A stretch of DNA of 64,000 bases from Notamacropus eugenii (lineage: Eukaryota > Chordata > Mammalia > Diprotodontia > Macropodidae): positions 16,148,479 through 16,212,478 of the forward strand of contig NC_092872.1 in NCBI RefSeq assembly GCF_028372415.1, written 5' to 3'. A program made the translations under genes and the position numbers. Position 1 is the first letter of the stretch, and each line of letters opens with the position of its first letter. This document shows, one piece after another, positions 11,385 to 23,595 of this stretch. The notes below the pieces were generated by a model. It ran no database searches. It had not been told where the DNA came from and worked only from the letters and a program-made list of their open reading frames with translations.

Positions 11385-12290
11385 GTATTTCTCTGCTCTT
11401 CCTGATTTCATATTCTTAAGTGCCATTACCACTTCCCAATACGGCATTTGAGCTAGGTACTAAAGATGGCAGAATCCAAATGTGGTGGATCCGTTATCAT
11501 TATTTGTGAGAATAGGTAACTATAAAAAATGTCAGCAGATCTGTTTAATTTTGTGTCTATTGTCTTCCCATCTTTATCTATAAATGATCTTGGGATTATC
11601 TGATTTATCTGCCTCTCCAATTAAAATTGCTTCAGGGTCATTGCTTCTTCAAGAAGTAATGCTTTTGCCTATGTTGTGAAGGGATATTCTTTGTAGTCTT
11701 CTGGTATTATCCTTTTTTGAATTTTTCAAAAATTTATACATTAAAGCAGGATTGCCTTCATCTGTCAAGTCTATCAACTTGGCTTGGAAATAACATATAT
11801 GCTATCTAAGGAAGTTTCTGGGCTCTTTAAGCATCCTTCTTGTAAATTGTGTTTTACCTTCATTGTTTTATAAATATCCTCTGTTGGGCTAGGGATATTG
11901 TTTAGTTTTTGAAGAATGTCTTGAACAGGACATATCTTTAGTCTTATCCATTTCCCACTTTTCAGAGCCACAGCTTTTTAAGATAGCTTAGGCTGAAACC
12001 TCTACGTGCACTGTTTTCACATTTAGTCTTTCTACTAATTTGGTGTTTATTTTGTCTTTGGTTCTGCCTGCTGATAATTTAACTGTCCATGCACAAATGA
12101 TTCTAACATCAGTGATATATTGGCAATCAGTTGATTGCTCTACCCTAGACTTCTATTTCACACTCTGCTTCTCGATTTTTCCTTAAGTACTGCCAAAGGA
12201 GTCTCCTACCACAATCGACCTCCTATTGTACTGATTTCCCAATTCTTATCAACCAGTGATATTGTCTTAGCTGGATTCCTTTTCTAATAA
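11385..12290 (-). mobile_element. RTE/BovB-like LINE ORF2 relic
   Basis: The reverse complement carries a broken reverse-transcriptase N-terminal region. In order it shows FIDKDGKTIDT, then DIFYSYLFS, PPHLDSAIFST and MALKNMKSGRA. RTE/BovB elements have D.G..T....., F(Y)..L(F/Y), PP.L.. and A(I/L)..MK.GKAPGPD in the same order. The upstream frame at 11774-11971 (ILQKLNNIPSPTEDIY) would be the endonuclease-RT linker. Several stops and frame shifts are present. It could instead be another non-LTR clade with a similar linker. Confidence 0.5.
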
Positions 12291-12559
12291 TTTCTACACT
12301 CTCCCCCCCAATTAGTCTAACTTCTCCTAGTTTACAGTTCCCTTTTGAATTCTTTCTCTGTTTTTACAAAATCCCTTAAATTCTTCAACTTTTCAGTTAA
12401 CATAACTGTCATCTCCATTTCAATTAAAGTTGTATTGATCCAAGAGGTTGATGAAAGGATACTGAAAGGTATCAATCTTCTTATAAGCCTCACAACACCA
12501 AAAACTAATAGAAATAACAAAATAAGACAAATGTCTAAAAAACCCCACTAAGATCAAAA

Positions 12560-13560
12560 CCAACATAAAAGAAACAAATTAAGACATAATTAAGATTGTA
12601 GAATAATTAAATCAATTAACATACCAGATGCAATGAGATAGGAACTGAGATTATTTAAGGCATCTCAGGAGATTTCTACAAATAGATAAATGTCATATTC
12701 AAAGAAATTAAGCAAGTATTGGAAATGTCAAGAAAATCTTGAGAACCAACAAAAGAAGAGTTTTAAGAAAGTTTTAAAAATTCACAAAAGAATTATTTAT
12801 ATTTTTCAAAATCATTAAAAAAGAATAAGAGGAAATAATTAAGAAAATGATTTGTATGGCATATAGAATAGGACAACTGAAAGACAACATAGAGTCAACA
12901 GACATCAGACTTAGAATAGAAGAGAATGGAATTATATATAATGAAGAACTGTGAGAAATGTAGGGTGAAAAAAAAATCACTGAATTATCTAAACTATTAG
13001 AAAACACCTGGATTCAATTAATAGAGCAAGTGGAATGATAATGATATCTCATTGTCAGAATTGTTGGCATATCAGAGAACGTAGAAGGAAACAATATGGA
13101 TTCTGTGTGTTCTGGAATCATTAGAATAATTTCCCCAGAATTTGAAACAATTGAAGTGAATGTGAAATAATTGGAGAGAATATCACACATAAGAAAAAGA
13201 AAGAATTCACAAGATCCTAATAAGGAACATCCCCGCAACTAACATGCCTAGATATATCATAGTTAAATCTCAATAGTACAGGTTTGAAGAAAGAAAAACA
13301 AAAGCTACCCGAAGTAATGAATAAATTAAAATTTATGAATAAATCACTTGTTGAGGACCAAATAGGGGAACTTTCCAAAGAAGATTAAGGGATGAATGAA
13401 ATACTTGAAATTTTAAAGTGCAAAGTTAAGAAGCATTTGGATTTGGACACAGAATTATCTGCCCAGAATAAAAAAAAAATGTTCAGCATGCTATTCTGAA
13501 AAGAGACAAGTGTTTGAGAAACAACTTTTAAATTTTAAAGGGAGACATATCCTCTTTAAG
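12560..13560 (+). mobile_element. L1/HAL1-type ORF1 relic, sense
   Basis: A/G-rich sequence ends in a decayed ORF1 RNA-binding domain. At about 13050-13110 the translation reads VRIVGISENVEGN, like the ORF1 motif NLRI(I/M)G(V/L)PE. At about 13226-13275 it reads NIPATNMPRYIIVKSQ, like TPRHIIV(K/R)F. Upstream lysine-rich coil-like text (12700-12900) suits the ORF1 coiled coil. No ORF2 follows, so a half-L1 (HAL1) is possible, as is a truncated L1. Confidence 0.6.
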
Positions 13561-14039
13561 TATTGTTCAGATAACAAACAAATATCTTAGCCAAAAAGAT
13601 GTTTAAAATAAACAGCATAAAATAGTTGCTAATAAACTGTGAAAGCCTTCAGATTAGTGTTTTGACTAAATTTCCTAGTGGATTTATAAAGATGTTCCTG
13701 ATAAATAGGGGTAAACGGTAGGGAAAAGCAAGAAAGAAAGTCAAGGAAATCCACAAGCAAAGTTTTTATTTTTTTTGTAAAGGAGAAGTTCAGATTGCAA
13801 TTACCTACAGAATAATTAATCTAAGACAGAACTTTTTTAGTGTCTCTTAGTTTAATAATTTAAATAATATGAAAATGAAACATATTCTCATTTAAATGAT
13901 CAAAATACCTGAAAATAGAAAATGGTGATACAACAAAAGTAATATCCATCTTGACCATTTAATATTTATAAATGAAATGAAGAAGTTGTTTAGAACCTGC
14001 GATAATTTAACATAAATCTCAAAAAGATAAAATAAAGAA
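13561..14039. other. Unassigned, AT-rich
   Basis: May include the 3' untranslated part of the preceding element. No diagnostic tail was seen. Confidence 0.35.
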
Positions 14040-14400
14040 TAATATCAGTTTTCCAAATGTTTTACATTTGCTAAGCCATTTATATCTGTAAATCAGCCAA
14101 TAAACCCTTTTGACCTCAGCATAATGGTGAGCTAAGAACTGGGGATGCAAAGAAAATAAAATGATGATCCCTGCTTTCTAGGAGCTGATAATCTAGCAGG
14201 GGAGACAATATGCAAATTACATGTACAAACAAGCTATATACAGGATAAATTGGAAATAATAATTAAGGAGGGGGATATTGAGAAAGGCTTCCTTTACAAG
14301 ATGGGATTTTAGCTGAGCCTTGATGGAAGCTATGGAAGCTAGGAAGTAGAGATGAAAAGCAAGAATATTCCAGGCATGAATGAGAGCCATTCTAGTCATT
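14040..14400 (-). mobile_element. L2 3' end, antisense
   Basis: GGGGATGCAAAGAAAATAAA, TAGGAGCTGATAATCTAGCA, CAAGCTATATACAGGATAAA and GAATATTCCAGGCATGAATG are the antisense L2 tail in order. Confidence 0.85.
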
Positions 14401-14729
14401 CCTGTCTGCTGGGACATCCTTACCCTGCTTTTTCTGAATATTTCTTCATTGTAAAGCATTGCAGCCTATACCTGCCCTCCTTCTATGTCTTCGTTGCCCT
14501 TTGCATGACCTTCATCTTTAGTTCCTTGGGTAATGTGGTACAATATGACTTGTAACCTCAAATATTACTGGAAGAATACTCTTGTTAAAAAGATGGGCAC
14601 TCATTTCTGGGAGATGACTGGAGCGGTTGAAGAACTGCAAACATTTCCCCAAGGCTTTCTTGCTTTCTTTACCTCTCCTATTCAGTTCTATGTACTGCTC
14701 ATTGTGTATCTGCACCTTCAGTACAAGAT

Positions 14730-14975
14730 AATGCATTGTAGTCAGAGGGTGTGTTACACAGAGTAAAAAAGAACCAAGTTCAAATGTGGCCTCCGACACC
14801 TTCTACTTCTATGATCCTGGGTAAATCAGTTAACCTCTCTCAGATTCAGTTTCTTCTTCCGCAAAATGAAGATAATAATGGCACAGGTTGTTGTGAGAAT
14901 CAAACTGTATTTGAGAGTGTTTTGAAAATTGCCATGTGTTATATAAATGCCAGCTAACTTATTATTGATGGGTTA
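14730..14975 (+). mobile_element. MIR/THER-type CORE-SINE
   Basis: GTTCAAATGTGGCC, ATCCTGGGTAAATCAGTTAA, CCTCTCTCAGATTCAGTTTC and GGTTGTTGTGAGAATCAAA match the MIR/THER order from the tRNA-like B-box to the core and tail. Confidence 0.85.
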
Positions 14976-15244
14976 ATGACCTTGGTCTTCTATCTAGTAG
15001 TCTGGATAATAGACATTCTTCATACACTTAGTTTTTCCTAGATAGTTTGGTTAGACTCTTTTGAGTCATTGTGCACGACATTTAGGAAGCTCTGAAATTT
15101 TGATATATTCAGCGTAATATTATCAGCAAATAGAAACATCAGGAGGATATAATTTTTCATAAGGATTCCTTCTATGATTTGGATTCTTCGCTGGATATCC
15201 CTTAGTAAGCATATGACTCTATTTTGTGCATTTATTAATATTAA

Positions 15245-15405
15245 GAAGAGAATCATTAAATGAATTAATGAATGACACATTAAAGAAGTACTTACTATGT
15301 GCAAGTCTCTGTGCAATGCATTAGATATGTAAATAGAATAAGAAAATAATCTGAAGGACTGTTTCTGAAGGAGCTCACATTCAAAAGAGGGAGGCTAAAT
15401 ATTAA
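15245..15405 (-). mobile_element. L2 3' terminal fragment, antisense
   Basis: Begins with AATGAATTAATGAATGA (the antisense of the L2 terminal repeat), then AAGTACTTACTATGTGCAAG and GGAGCTCACATTC. Confidence 0.8.
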
Positions 15406-15739
15406 GCAAAGTTATATTCTATTGCTAAATCTTTCAAAGAGTAGAATATTATTTTTGAAATATGAATGTACAATGCCCTAAAGGAGAAGACCCTTTAAAG
15501 TCATACTTTGCCTTACTGAATTAGGCTTAAAAAATCAGTAGACAACAAACCTAATTGGTTGTTGCATTCTCTACATCTTTTAGTTAAAAATATGATCTGC
15601 TGTAGAATATCACTTGTAAAAGCTTTTCTCTTCCTTTATACTTTCATCACGTAATCCCTCAATGGCTGTGAAGATTGTTCTCAAGAAAAAAATACATAAT
15701 TTGAAATAAACATATAGGATGGAAGTTATTGATTCTCTG
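15406..15739. other. Unassigned
   Basis: No repeat or coding signature recognised. Confidence 0.3.
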
Positions 15740-16620
15740 GCTTTCTAATTCTGTGCCACCACAAAAAGAGCTTCTATAATATTTTTGTATATTTGTATCT
15801 TTTACTTCTTTATTGGATATCTTTGAAGAATGAACTCAGTGGTGATATAATTAGATCAAACGGAGTACACAATTTAGTAAGCTGTAGGGCATAATTCCAA
15901 ATTATTTTCCAGAATGGCTGGACTAGTTCACATTTCCACCAACACCACATTAATGTACTCATTGACCCATGACCCTCCAACATTTATAATTTTCCATTTT
16001 CTGCCAACTTTGCCAATTTTATGGAGATGAGGTAAACCAGTTATTTTAGTTTTCATGTATTTAATTATTATATTTAGATAACTTTTCATGTGGCTATTGA
16101 TAGCTTGGATTCTTCCTTTGAAAACTTCCTGTTTATATCTGTTGCCCATTTATCATTTAGGAAATGGCTCTTATTTGTATAAGTTTAAATCCATTCCCCG
16201 CCCCCCATATACACACTAGAAATGAGACTTTTATAGGAGAAAGTTGCTGCAAAAATTTTTCTCATTTACCTGCTTCTCTTCTAATTTTAGCTGCATTAGT
16301 TTTGTTTGTGCACAACCTTTTTAGCTTTATGTAATTGACACTACCCATTTTACCTTCTGTGATCTCTTTCTTTGGTTATGAATTCTTCCCCTATCCACAG
16401 TTTTAATGTATAATTTCCTCCTACTTGATTTTCTAATTTGTTTACAAGAACCTCTTTTATATCTGACTCAAGCTCACATTTGGAATTTATTTTGGTGTAA
16501 GATATGAGATGCTGTTCTATACATGGTTTTTGCCAGATTACTTTCCAGTTTTCTCAACAGTTTTTGTGTAATTATGATTTCTTGCCCTAATAGCTGTATA
16601 TATAATAATACTTTTTTTTT
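15740..16620 (-). mobile_element. L1 ORF2 3' region, antisense
   Basis: GTGCCACCACAAAAAGAGCT, CCAAATTATTTTCCAGAATG, CACATTTCCACCAACAC and GCATTAGTTTTGTTTGTGCA run parallel to the copy at 19720-20300. An alternative subfamily of similar age. Confidence 0.85.
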
Positions 16621-16639
16621 TTTGCCTATGACTACCATT

Positions 16640-16900
16640 ACATTAACTGAGTCTTAAAGAACATTTTGATTTAAATTGGAGAGGTATATGAAGTTCTTGG
16701 TAGAATTTCTCTAATTTCTCATAGTCAGCACCAGATGTTGGCACATTAGCTATAATTATTTTCATAGTGACCTTTTCACTTTCTTCTTATGAGCACTGCA
16801 ATTTGGGATCACTAAGTTTCCTGTGAAATGATGTTTTGTTTTTGTTTTTGCCTTTGGCCATGATATAAATAATTCTGCTAACTCTTTTATTTACTTTAAT
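16640..16900 (-). mobile_element. RTE-like endonuclease scrap, antisense
   Basis: The reverse complement gives KIIIANVPTSGADYEKLEKF and YQELH, resembling the RTE/BovB endonuclease line (..YAPTS.A..EE.E.FY..L..). It is too short and decayed for a firm family call. Confidence 0.45.
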
Positions 16901-17359
16901 TACCATCTCTATGCTGTTACTTTCTTTTTTCTATTGGTTTTTGTTTATGGGAAGATATCATGAATGATGTGATTTCGTTCTTATGGTAATATGTCCACTA
17001 GGTAAATGGACAATAATTTCACATACATTTATAGATGCTCTAAAAATGATGTGATTTTTAACATTCTCCTGAGCTCTTTTCCATCATCATCATCATCCAC
17101 TCTGTCATTATCACTGTAGAAGTCAAAAAGCGATCATGCAGGACCAAAGATCGTTTAGTATGTTTGATTTCATTGTTTGTCAAAATTAAAGAATTTACCA
17201 TCAAGCAGTTTACCTATTAGTGAAAGGCTGAATGTAATTAACTAGAATAGTTCTGAGAAAGTAGTGTAGTCTATTGCCAGAATTGTGCTTAAAGTGTTCC
17301 TAGCATGACAGCATCTGTCAGAGATTTTGACTTCCTGATACAATTTTCAACAATCCAGT
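16901..17359. other. Unassigned, with a short ATC run
   Basis: A CATCATCATCATCATC run at about 17083-17098. Otherwise nothing recognised. Confidence 0.35.
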
Positions 17360-18170
17360 TTAACCTCAATGCCATGATGGAAAATCAAAGTATAATAATT
17401 AAAAGAAACTATTGAAAACAAAATCCATGAGTTTGATTATGCAAAGATACTTGAAAAGCTAGATAACTCTAAAATTAAAAGACAGAGTAATGGGGGAATT
17501 TTTTCCATTACATATAGCAGATAAATATCTGACATTCAGAATCTATACTGAACTGATCTATAAAATAAATAATACACACTCTTTAAAAGAACAATTATCA
17601 AAGAACGTGAATATACAATTCGAAGAGGAGAAAAACATACTAACTACATGTAAAGATGTTCAGATTCTTCAATAATCAGTCAACATTCAAATACCATTAG
17701 AATTCTTTTAAAGGTAAGATCAATATTGATGGGCTTTGGGGAAAACAGGTGTTTTGATACATAGTGAATGGGACTGTAGCCTGGACCAAACAATTTTTAA
17801 TATCATTGTGCAGTGAATCACAGGACTGATAATGTATTTTGACTTAGCTATTCCATTACCAGGACCTTCAATCAAAAACATCTGAAAAAGGTGAAAATGA
17901 TGTATCTGTACAGAAATATTCATAACTGTTCTATTTCTAATAGCAAAAAAGGAAACAACTTCTATATTCAACAGTTGGAAAATGGCTGAATAAATTATGG
18001 CATATTAATGTAGTGACATATGAGGGCTGTCAAAAATGACAAATATGAAGCATTCAAGAAAATCTAGAAAGATCTTTGCAAAGTGAAGCAGAACAAAATA
18101 AAAAAAGCCAATACTATATACACACTTATTACAAGTATAGTGGTTTTCTAAAAAATAAAGTAAAGAGAAG
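17360..18170 (+). mobile_element. L1 ORF2 end and 3' region, sense
   Basis: Follows the L1 ORF2 C-terminus: TCTGACATTCAGAATCTATA (compare ..ATATCCAGAATCTAC..), GGACTGTAGCCTGGACC, ATTCATAACTGTTC, GTTGGAAAATGGCTGAATAA, then GATCTTTGCAAAGTGAAGCA. The protein frame is fully broken. Confidence 0.8.
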
Positions 18171-18689
18171 TGAAACAAGGTCAAAGGTGGCATTCTAGAA
18201 GGCTACACATTAAAAAACATATTTTTTTTGTTTTAATTTGTTAATTCATTTGGTTCCACTTAATTAAAGACTTAGGATTTGAGGTAAAGTTTTTGCTTCC
18301 TGCTTTGTAAAGTTTATTTGATTATTTGATTTTGTTAAGGAATATTTATTAGGTTTATTAATTTGAATTCAAATATGCACATGTAGATTTTTTTTGCCAT
18401 GTATAAGACGTTGAGAACATAAAGAAAAAATAAAGAATCCCTGACCATAAACAATTTGCATTTGTAGTAAGGGTGAGGAGAAGTTGCTATTAGATTTTTA
18501 TGCAAAAGTCTACAAAGCCACATAGACAGAGAAATGCAATAATGGGATGTAGTTCTTGGCCATGCAGAACTTGAAGACAAGGATAAATACAGGAGTTAAA
18601 TTGAAGGACATAGAGAAATGGAGATGGCACCATGATCATTACAGAATTTCTCTCCATACATGACCTGCCCTTGACTACATGCCACTCAT
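18171..18689. other. Unassigned
   Basis: AT-rich sequence after the L1 end. Short minus-strand frames here have no recognisable product. Confidence 0.3.
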
Positions 18690-18760
18690 GCCACTAATTA
18701 TTACAGTGCTTGGCACATAGTAGTTGATGAATAAGTTCTTGATGTCTCATTGACTGACAG
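18690..18760 (+). mobile_element. L2 3' terminal scrap
   Basis: CAGTGCTTGGCACATAGTAG and an ATTGACTGAC end. Confidence 0.65.
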
Positions 18761-18939
18761 CGAACAAACTTTATGGGAACAAGATTTATTGGAGCCAACC
18801 TAGATGAGTAGTTGAATCTCTAGGTAGTCAAGGAGAGGATTAGAGATCATTGCCTGTGACAGTGGAAGGGGAAAGTGCGTGCAAGGTAATTCCTACTTAT
18901 ATAGCACCTAGTATGTGGCAGGCACTGTCCTTTTTACTT

Positions 18940-19071
18940 TTAAAATATATTTTTATATGTTTTGTTAAATATTTGCCAATTAGATGTAAAAATTTTAAAC
19001 ATTCCTTTTTAAAAAAATTACATTCCAAATTTTCTTCCTTACTTTCACCCCTGCCACACACCCTGAGAAGT

Positions 19072-19075
<4 letters not shown>
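18940..19075 (-). mobile_element. L1 3' terminal fragment, antisense
   Basis: TGTTAAATATTTGCCAATTA, GTAAAAATTTTAAACATTCC and ACATTCCAAATTTTCTTCC are the last ~130 bases of marsupial L1 in antisense. Ends against the AC microsatellite. Confidence 0.8.

Positions 19076-19142
<67 letters not shown>
19075..19142. repeat. (AC)n microsatellite, ~34 units
   Basis: An uninterrupted CA run between an antisense and a sense L1 3' end. Long enough to be polymorphic. Confidence 0.98.
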
Positions 19143-19144
<2 letters not shown>

Positions 19145-19148
19145 CATG

Positions 19149-19400
19149 CATCCATCTCCAGACAAAACTGGTGGAGTCTGAATACAGATTGAAGCATACT
19201 TTTTATTTCCTTTTTTTGTTTGTGCTTTTTTTCACACGATGACTAATACAGAAAATTATTTTGCATGACTGCACATGTATAACCTATATCAAGTTTCTTG
19301 TTTTCTCAGTGGGAGGGGAAGAGAAGGAGGGAGGAAGAGAATTTGAAACTCAAAATTTTTTAAAGAATGAAAAATGTTAAATATTAAGCATACACACACA
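19149..19400 (+). mobile_element. L1 3' UTR, sense
   Basis: GGTGGAGTCTGAATACAGAT, TGAAGCATACTTTTTATTTC, GCATGACTGCACATGTATAA, GGGAGGGGAAGAGAAGGAGG and TTTGAAACTCAAAATTTTTT match the whole marsupial L1 3' UTR. It faces the older antisense L1, whose 3' UTR begins a few bases on. Confidence 0.85.
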
Positions 19401-21368
19401 TGCAGCCCCCCAAAAATACAGTTAAAAAAAGTATGCTTCAGTCTATACTCAGAGTTTATCAATTCTCTCTTTGAAGGTAAATAGCGATTTTCATCATGGA
19501 GCCTTTAAATTGCCATAGATCATTGTCTTTATCAGAGTAACTACGTCTTTCACCCGTGACCATTTTTTTTTACAGCATAGTTATTACTATCTATAACATT
19601 TTCCTTGTTCTGCTCACTTCACTGTACATGAATTCATGTCTTCTCATATTTTCTTAAATCATTCTGCTCTCCATTTCTTATAGTATAATAGTATTCCATC
19701 ACAATAATATATTGCAACTTGTTCAGCCATTCCCCAGTTGATGGGCATTCTCTCACCACCACAAAAAGCTATAAATATATAAATATTTTTGTCCATATTT
19801 GCCCTTTTCCCTTTTCTTTGCACTCTTTGGAATACCCAAGTAGTGATGTTATTTCTGGGTCAAAGTTTTATAGCCCTTTGGGCATAGTTCTAAATTGTTT
19901 TCTCAAAGTTTGGTCTAGTTCACCACTCCACAGAAAGTACATTAATTCACATCCCCTCAAACATTTGTCATTTTCCTTTTTGGCCATTTTAGACAATTTT
20001 ATAAGTGTGAGGTGGTATTATCAGAGTTATTTTCACGTTCATTTTTCTAATCCATAGTGATTTAAAGCTTTTTAAAAAATGACTATTGATAGCTTAGGTT
20101 TCTTCTGAACACTGCCTGCTCACATTCTTTGACTATCAATGGGGGAATGGCTTTCATTTTTCTAAATTTGAATAACTTCCCTTTATATTTGAGAAATGAG
20201 GCCTTTATGAGAGAAACTTACTGTAAAAATTTTCCTTCAGTTACCTATTTTTTGTTAATTTTGACTGCATTAGTTTTGTTTGTGCAAAACCTTTTTTTCA
20301 TGTAATCAAGATTATCCATTTTACTTTCAGTGAACCTCTCTGTCTCTTGTTAGGTGATAGACTTTCCCCTTAACAATATATCGGACAGGTACAATTTCTC
20401 ATAATCCCCTAAATGATATCATCATTTATGTCTAAATAATTTACCCATTTTGACCTTATGTTGCCATGCAGTGTGAGATATGGATCTATACCTAGTTCTT
20501 GCCAAACTCCTTTCCAATACTTCCAGTAATTTATGTCAAATGGGGTGAATTCTGCCCTTGGATTTTTCAAATAATAGATTACTATATTCATTTATTCCTA
20601 TATATTGTGTACCTAATCTATTCCATTAATCTACCACTATATTTCTTAGCCAGTATAAGATTGTTTTGATAGCTAACACTTTGTAACATAGTTTAAAATT
20701 TTTTGACCTTTTTTCTTCTAGATGAAATATTTTTAACTCTATAAAATAATTCATTGGTAATTTATTGGTATGGCACTGAATAAGTAAATTAATTTAGGCA
20801 AAATTGTCATTTTGTTATATTGGTAGAGCCTACTCAAGAGTAATTAATATTTCTCTAATTGTTTAGAACTGTATTTGTGTGAAAATTGTTTTGTAATTGT
20901 GTTCATATTGTGCCAGGTTTGTCTTGGCAGACAGACTCCCAAGTAGTTTATATTGTCCAAAGATACTTTAAATTTAATTTTTCTATCTCTTCCTACTAGG
21001 TTTTGTTGGTAGTATACAGAAATTCTGAAGAGTTATATGGGTTTATTTTATATCCTGCAATTTTGCTAAAATTGTTAATTGTTTCAACTGGTTTTAATTG
21101 ATTCTTTAGAGTTGTCTAAGTATATCATCATATCATTTGCAAAGAGTAATAGTTCTTCCCACTCTGATTCTAGGATTTTCATTCACTTTTCCACTATAAT
21201 TTCTTGATTATTGCTTTCAGGTAGCCCAATAATTTTTAAATTATATTTTCTCCACCTTTTCTAGGTTGTTTTCCAATGAGACATCTCACATTTTCTTCTA
21301 TTTTTTCATTCATTTGATTTGATTTGATTTTTTCTTGATTTTTCATGGAGTCGTTAGCTTTCACTTGG

Positions 21369-21380
21369 CCAAATTTATTT
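21369..21380. repeat. Target-site duplication, left copy (HAL1 insertion)
   Basis: CCAAATTTATTT, identical to 24319-24330. Removing the insert with one copy restores a continuous ORF1-derived sequence of the older L1. Confidence 0.85.
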
Positions 21381-22220
21381 ATTTATTTAAATTATTTAAG
21401 TTTTCAACATTCATTTCCACAAAATTTTGAGTTACAAATTTTCTTCCCATTTCTCCCCCCACCCCAAAATACCAAGCGTTCTAATTACTCCTATCACCAA
21501 TCTGCCCTCCCTTCTAACATCCCTCCCTTCCCTTATTCCCATATTTTCTTTTGTCTTGTAGGGAAAGATAAATTTCTATACCCCACTACCTGTATTTCTT
21601 ATTTCCCAGTTGTATGCAAGAACAATACTCTACAGTTGTTCCTAAAACTTTGAGTTCCAACTTCTCTTCCTCCCTCCCTCCCCACCCATCCCCACTGGGA
21701 AGGCAAGCAATTCAATATAGGCCATATCTGTGTAGTTTTGCAAATGACTTCCATAACAGTCATGTTGTATAAGATATTTCCTTCCATCCTATCCTGCCCT
21801 CCATTTCTTCTATTCTCTCTTTTGACCCTGTCCCTCCCCAAGAGTGCTGACTTCACATTGCTCCCTCCTCCCATTGCCCTCCCTTCTATCATCCCCCCCA
21901 ATCCCTGCTTATCCCCTTCTCTCCCACTTTCCTGTATTGAAAGATAGGTTTTCATACCAAAATGAGTGCGAATTTTATTCCTTCCTTGAGTCGAATGTGA
22001 TGAGAGTAAGCTTCATGTTTTTTCTCTCACCTCCCCCCTTTTCCCCTCCACTAAAAAGTCTTTTACTTGCCTCTTTTATGAGAGATAATTTGCCCCATTC
22101 CATTTCTCCCTTTCTCCTCCCAATATATTTCTCTCTCACCCCTTAATTTCATTTTTTAAAGGTATGATCCCATCCTATTCAACTCATCCAGTCCTCTCTG
22201 TCTCTCTGTCTCTCTATCTA

Positions 22221-22227
22221 TCTGTGT

Positions 22228-22275
<48 letters not shown>
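22221..22275. repeat. (TG)n microsatellite
   Basis: TG run preceded by TCTC/TATC units (22195-22222), within the HAL1 3' UTR. Confidence 0.97.
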
Positions 22276-22278
<3 letters not shown>

Positions 22279-22491
22279 CCCACTAACTACCCAGATACTG
22301 AAAGAAGTTTCAAGAGTTACAAATGTTGTCTTTCCATGTAGGAATGTAAACAGTTCAACTTTAGTTAGTCCCTTATGATATCTCTTTGCTGTTTACCTTT
22401 TCATGCTTCTCTTGATTCTTGTGTTTGAAAGTCAAATTTTCTTTTCAGATCTAGTCTTTTCATCAAGAATGTTGAAAGTCCTCTATTTCAT

Positions 22492-23595
22492 TTAATGATC
22501 ATTTTTCCCCTGAAATATTATACTCAGTTTTGCTGGGTAGGTGATTCCTGGTTTTAGTCCTAGTTCCTTTGACTTCTGGAATACTATATTCCATGTCCTT
22601 AATGTAGAAGCTGCTAGATCTTGTGTTATTCTGATTGTATTTTCATAATACTTGAATTGTTTCTTTCTAGCTGCTTGCAATATTTTCTCCCTGACCAGGG
22701 AACTCTGGAATTTGGCCACAATGTTCCTAGGAGTTTCTCTTTTTGGATCTCTTTCAGGTGGTGATTGGTGGATTCCTTGAATACTTATTTTGCCCTCTGG
22801 TTCTAGAATCTCAGGGCAGTTTTCCTGGATAATTTCATGAAAGATGATGTCTAGGCTCTTTTTTTGATCATGGCTTTCAGGTAGTCCCATAATTTTTAAA
22901 TTGTCTCTCCTGGATCTATTTTGCAGGTCAGTTGTTTTTCCAATGAGATATTTCACATTATCTTCCATTTTTTCATTCTTTTGGTTTTGTTTTGTGATTT
23001 TTTGGTTTCTCATAAAGTCGTTAGCCTCCATCTGTTCCATTCTAATTTTGAAAGAACTATTTTCTTCAGTGAGCTTTTGAACCTCCTTTTCCATTTGGCT
23101 AATTCTGCTTTTGAAAACATTCTTCTCTTCATTGGCTTTTTGAACCTCTTTTGCCAGTTGAGTTAGCCTATTTTTCAAGGTGTTATTTTCTTCAGCATTT
23201 TTTTGGGTCTACTTTAGCAAGCTGTTGACCTGCTTTTCATGCTTTTCTTGCATCTCTCTCATTTCTCTTCCCAGTTTTTCCTCCACCTCTCTAACTTGAT
23301 TTTCAAAATCCTTTTTGAGCTCTTCCATGGTCTGAGCCCACTGAATATTTATTTTGGATGTTTCGGATGCAGAAGCTTTGACTTCTGTCCCTTTCCCTGA
23401 TGGTAAACATTGTTCTTCCTCATCCAAAAGGATGGGAGGAGATATCTGTTCACCAAGAAAATAACCTTCTATGGTCTTATTTTTTCCCCCCTTTTGGGCA
23501 TTTTCCCAACTAGTTACTTGATTTTTGGGTACTTTGTCAAGAATAGGGTATACTTTGGGGACCTGTAAGATCTCAGTTCCTCCAAGGTGGCACAA
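22492..23595 (-). pseudogene. L1/HAL1 ORF1 protein, one in-frame stop
   Basis: ORF1 proteins are trimeric RNA-binding chaperones of LINE ribonucleoprotein particles. The frame is continuous over about 368 codons apart from one TAG at 23209-23211, after VNSLLK. An N-terminal low-complexity region (to about residue 75) leads into a long heptad coil: EELKKDFENQVREVEEKL.., AKEVQKANEEKN, QMEKEVQKLTEENS. Then comes the RRM (NLKIMGLPESHD.., IIFHEIIQENCPEI, IQGIHQ). Last is the C-terminal domain (TPRNIVAKFQ, REKILQAARKKQ, ITYPAKLSIIFQGKNDH, stop). Human L1 ORF1 continues for several dozen residues after the equivalent of YPAKLSF, so this tail is short. No ATG obviously marks the start, and the frame stays open upstream of 23595. 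The near-intact frame suggests a fairly recent insertion. Confidence 0.85.

Noticed and set aside
18850-19242. 130-residue frame with a long threonine-histidine run
   Set aside because: It crosses an L1 3' end, the AC tract and another L1 3' end. No protein family and no promoter context.
21599-22146. Overlapping frames on both strands, 69-118 residues
   Set aside because: They lie in the purine/pyrimidine-skewed 3' UTR of the HAL1 element.
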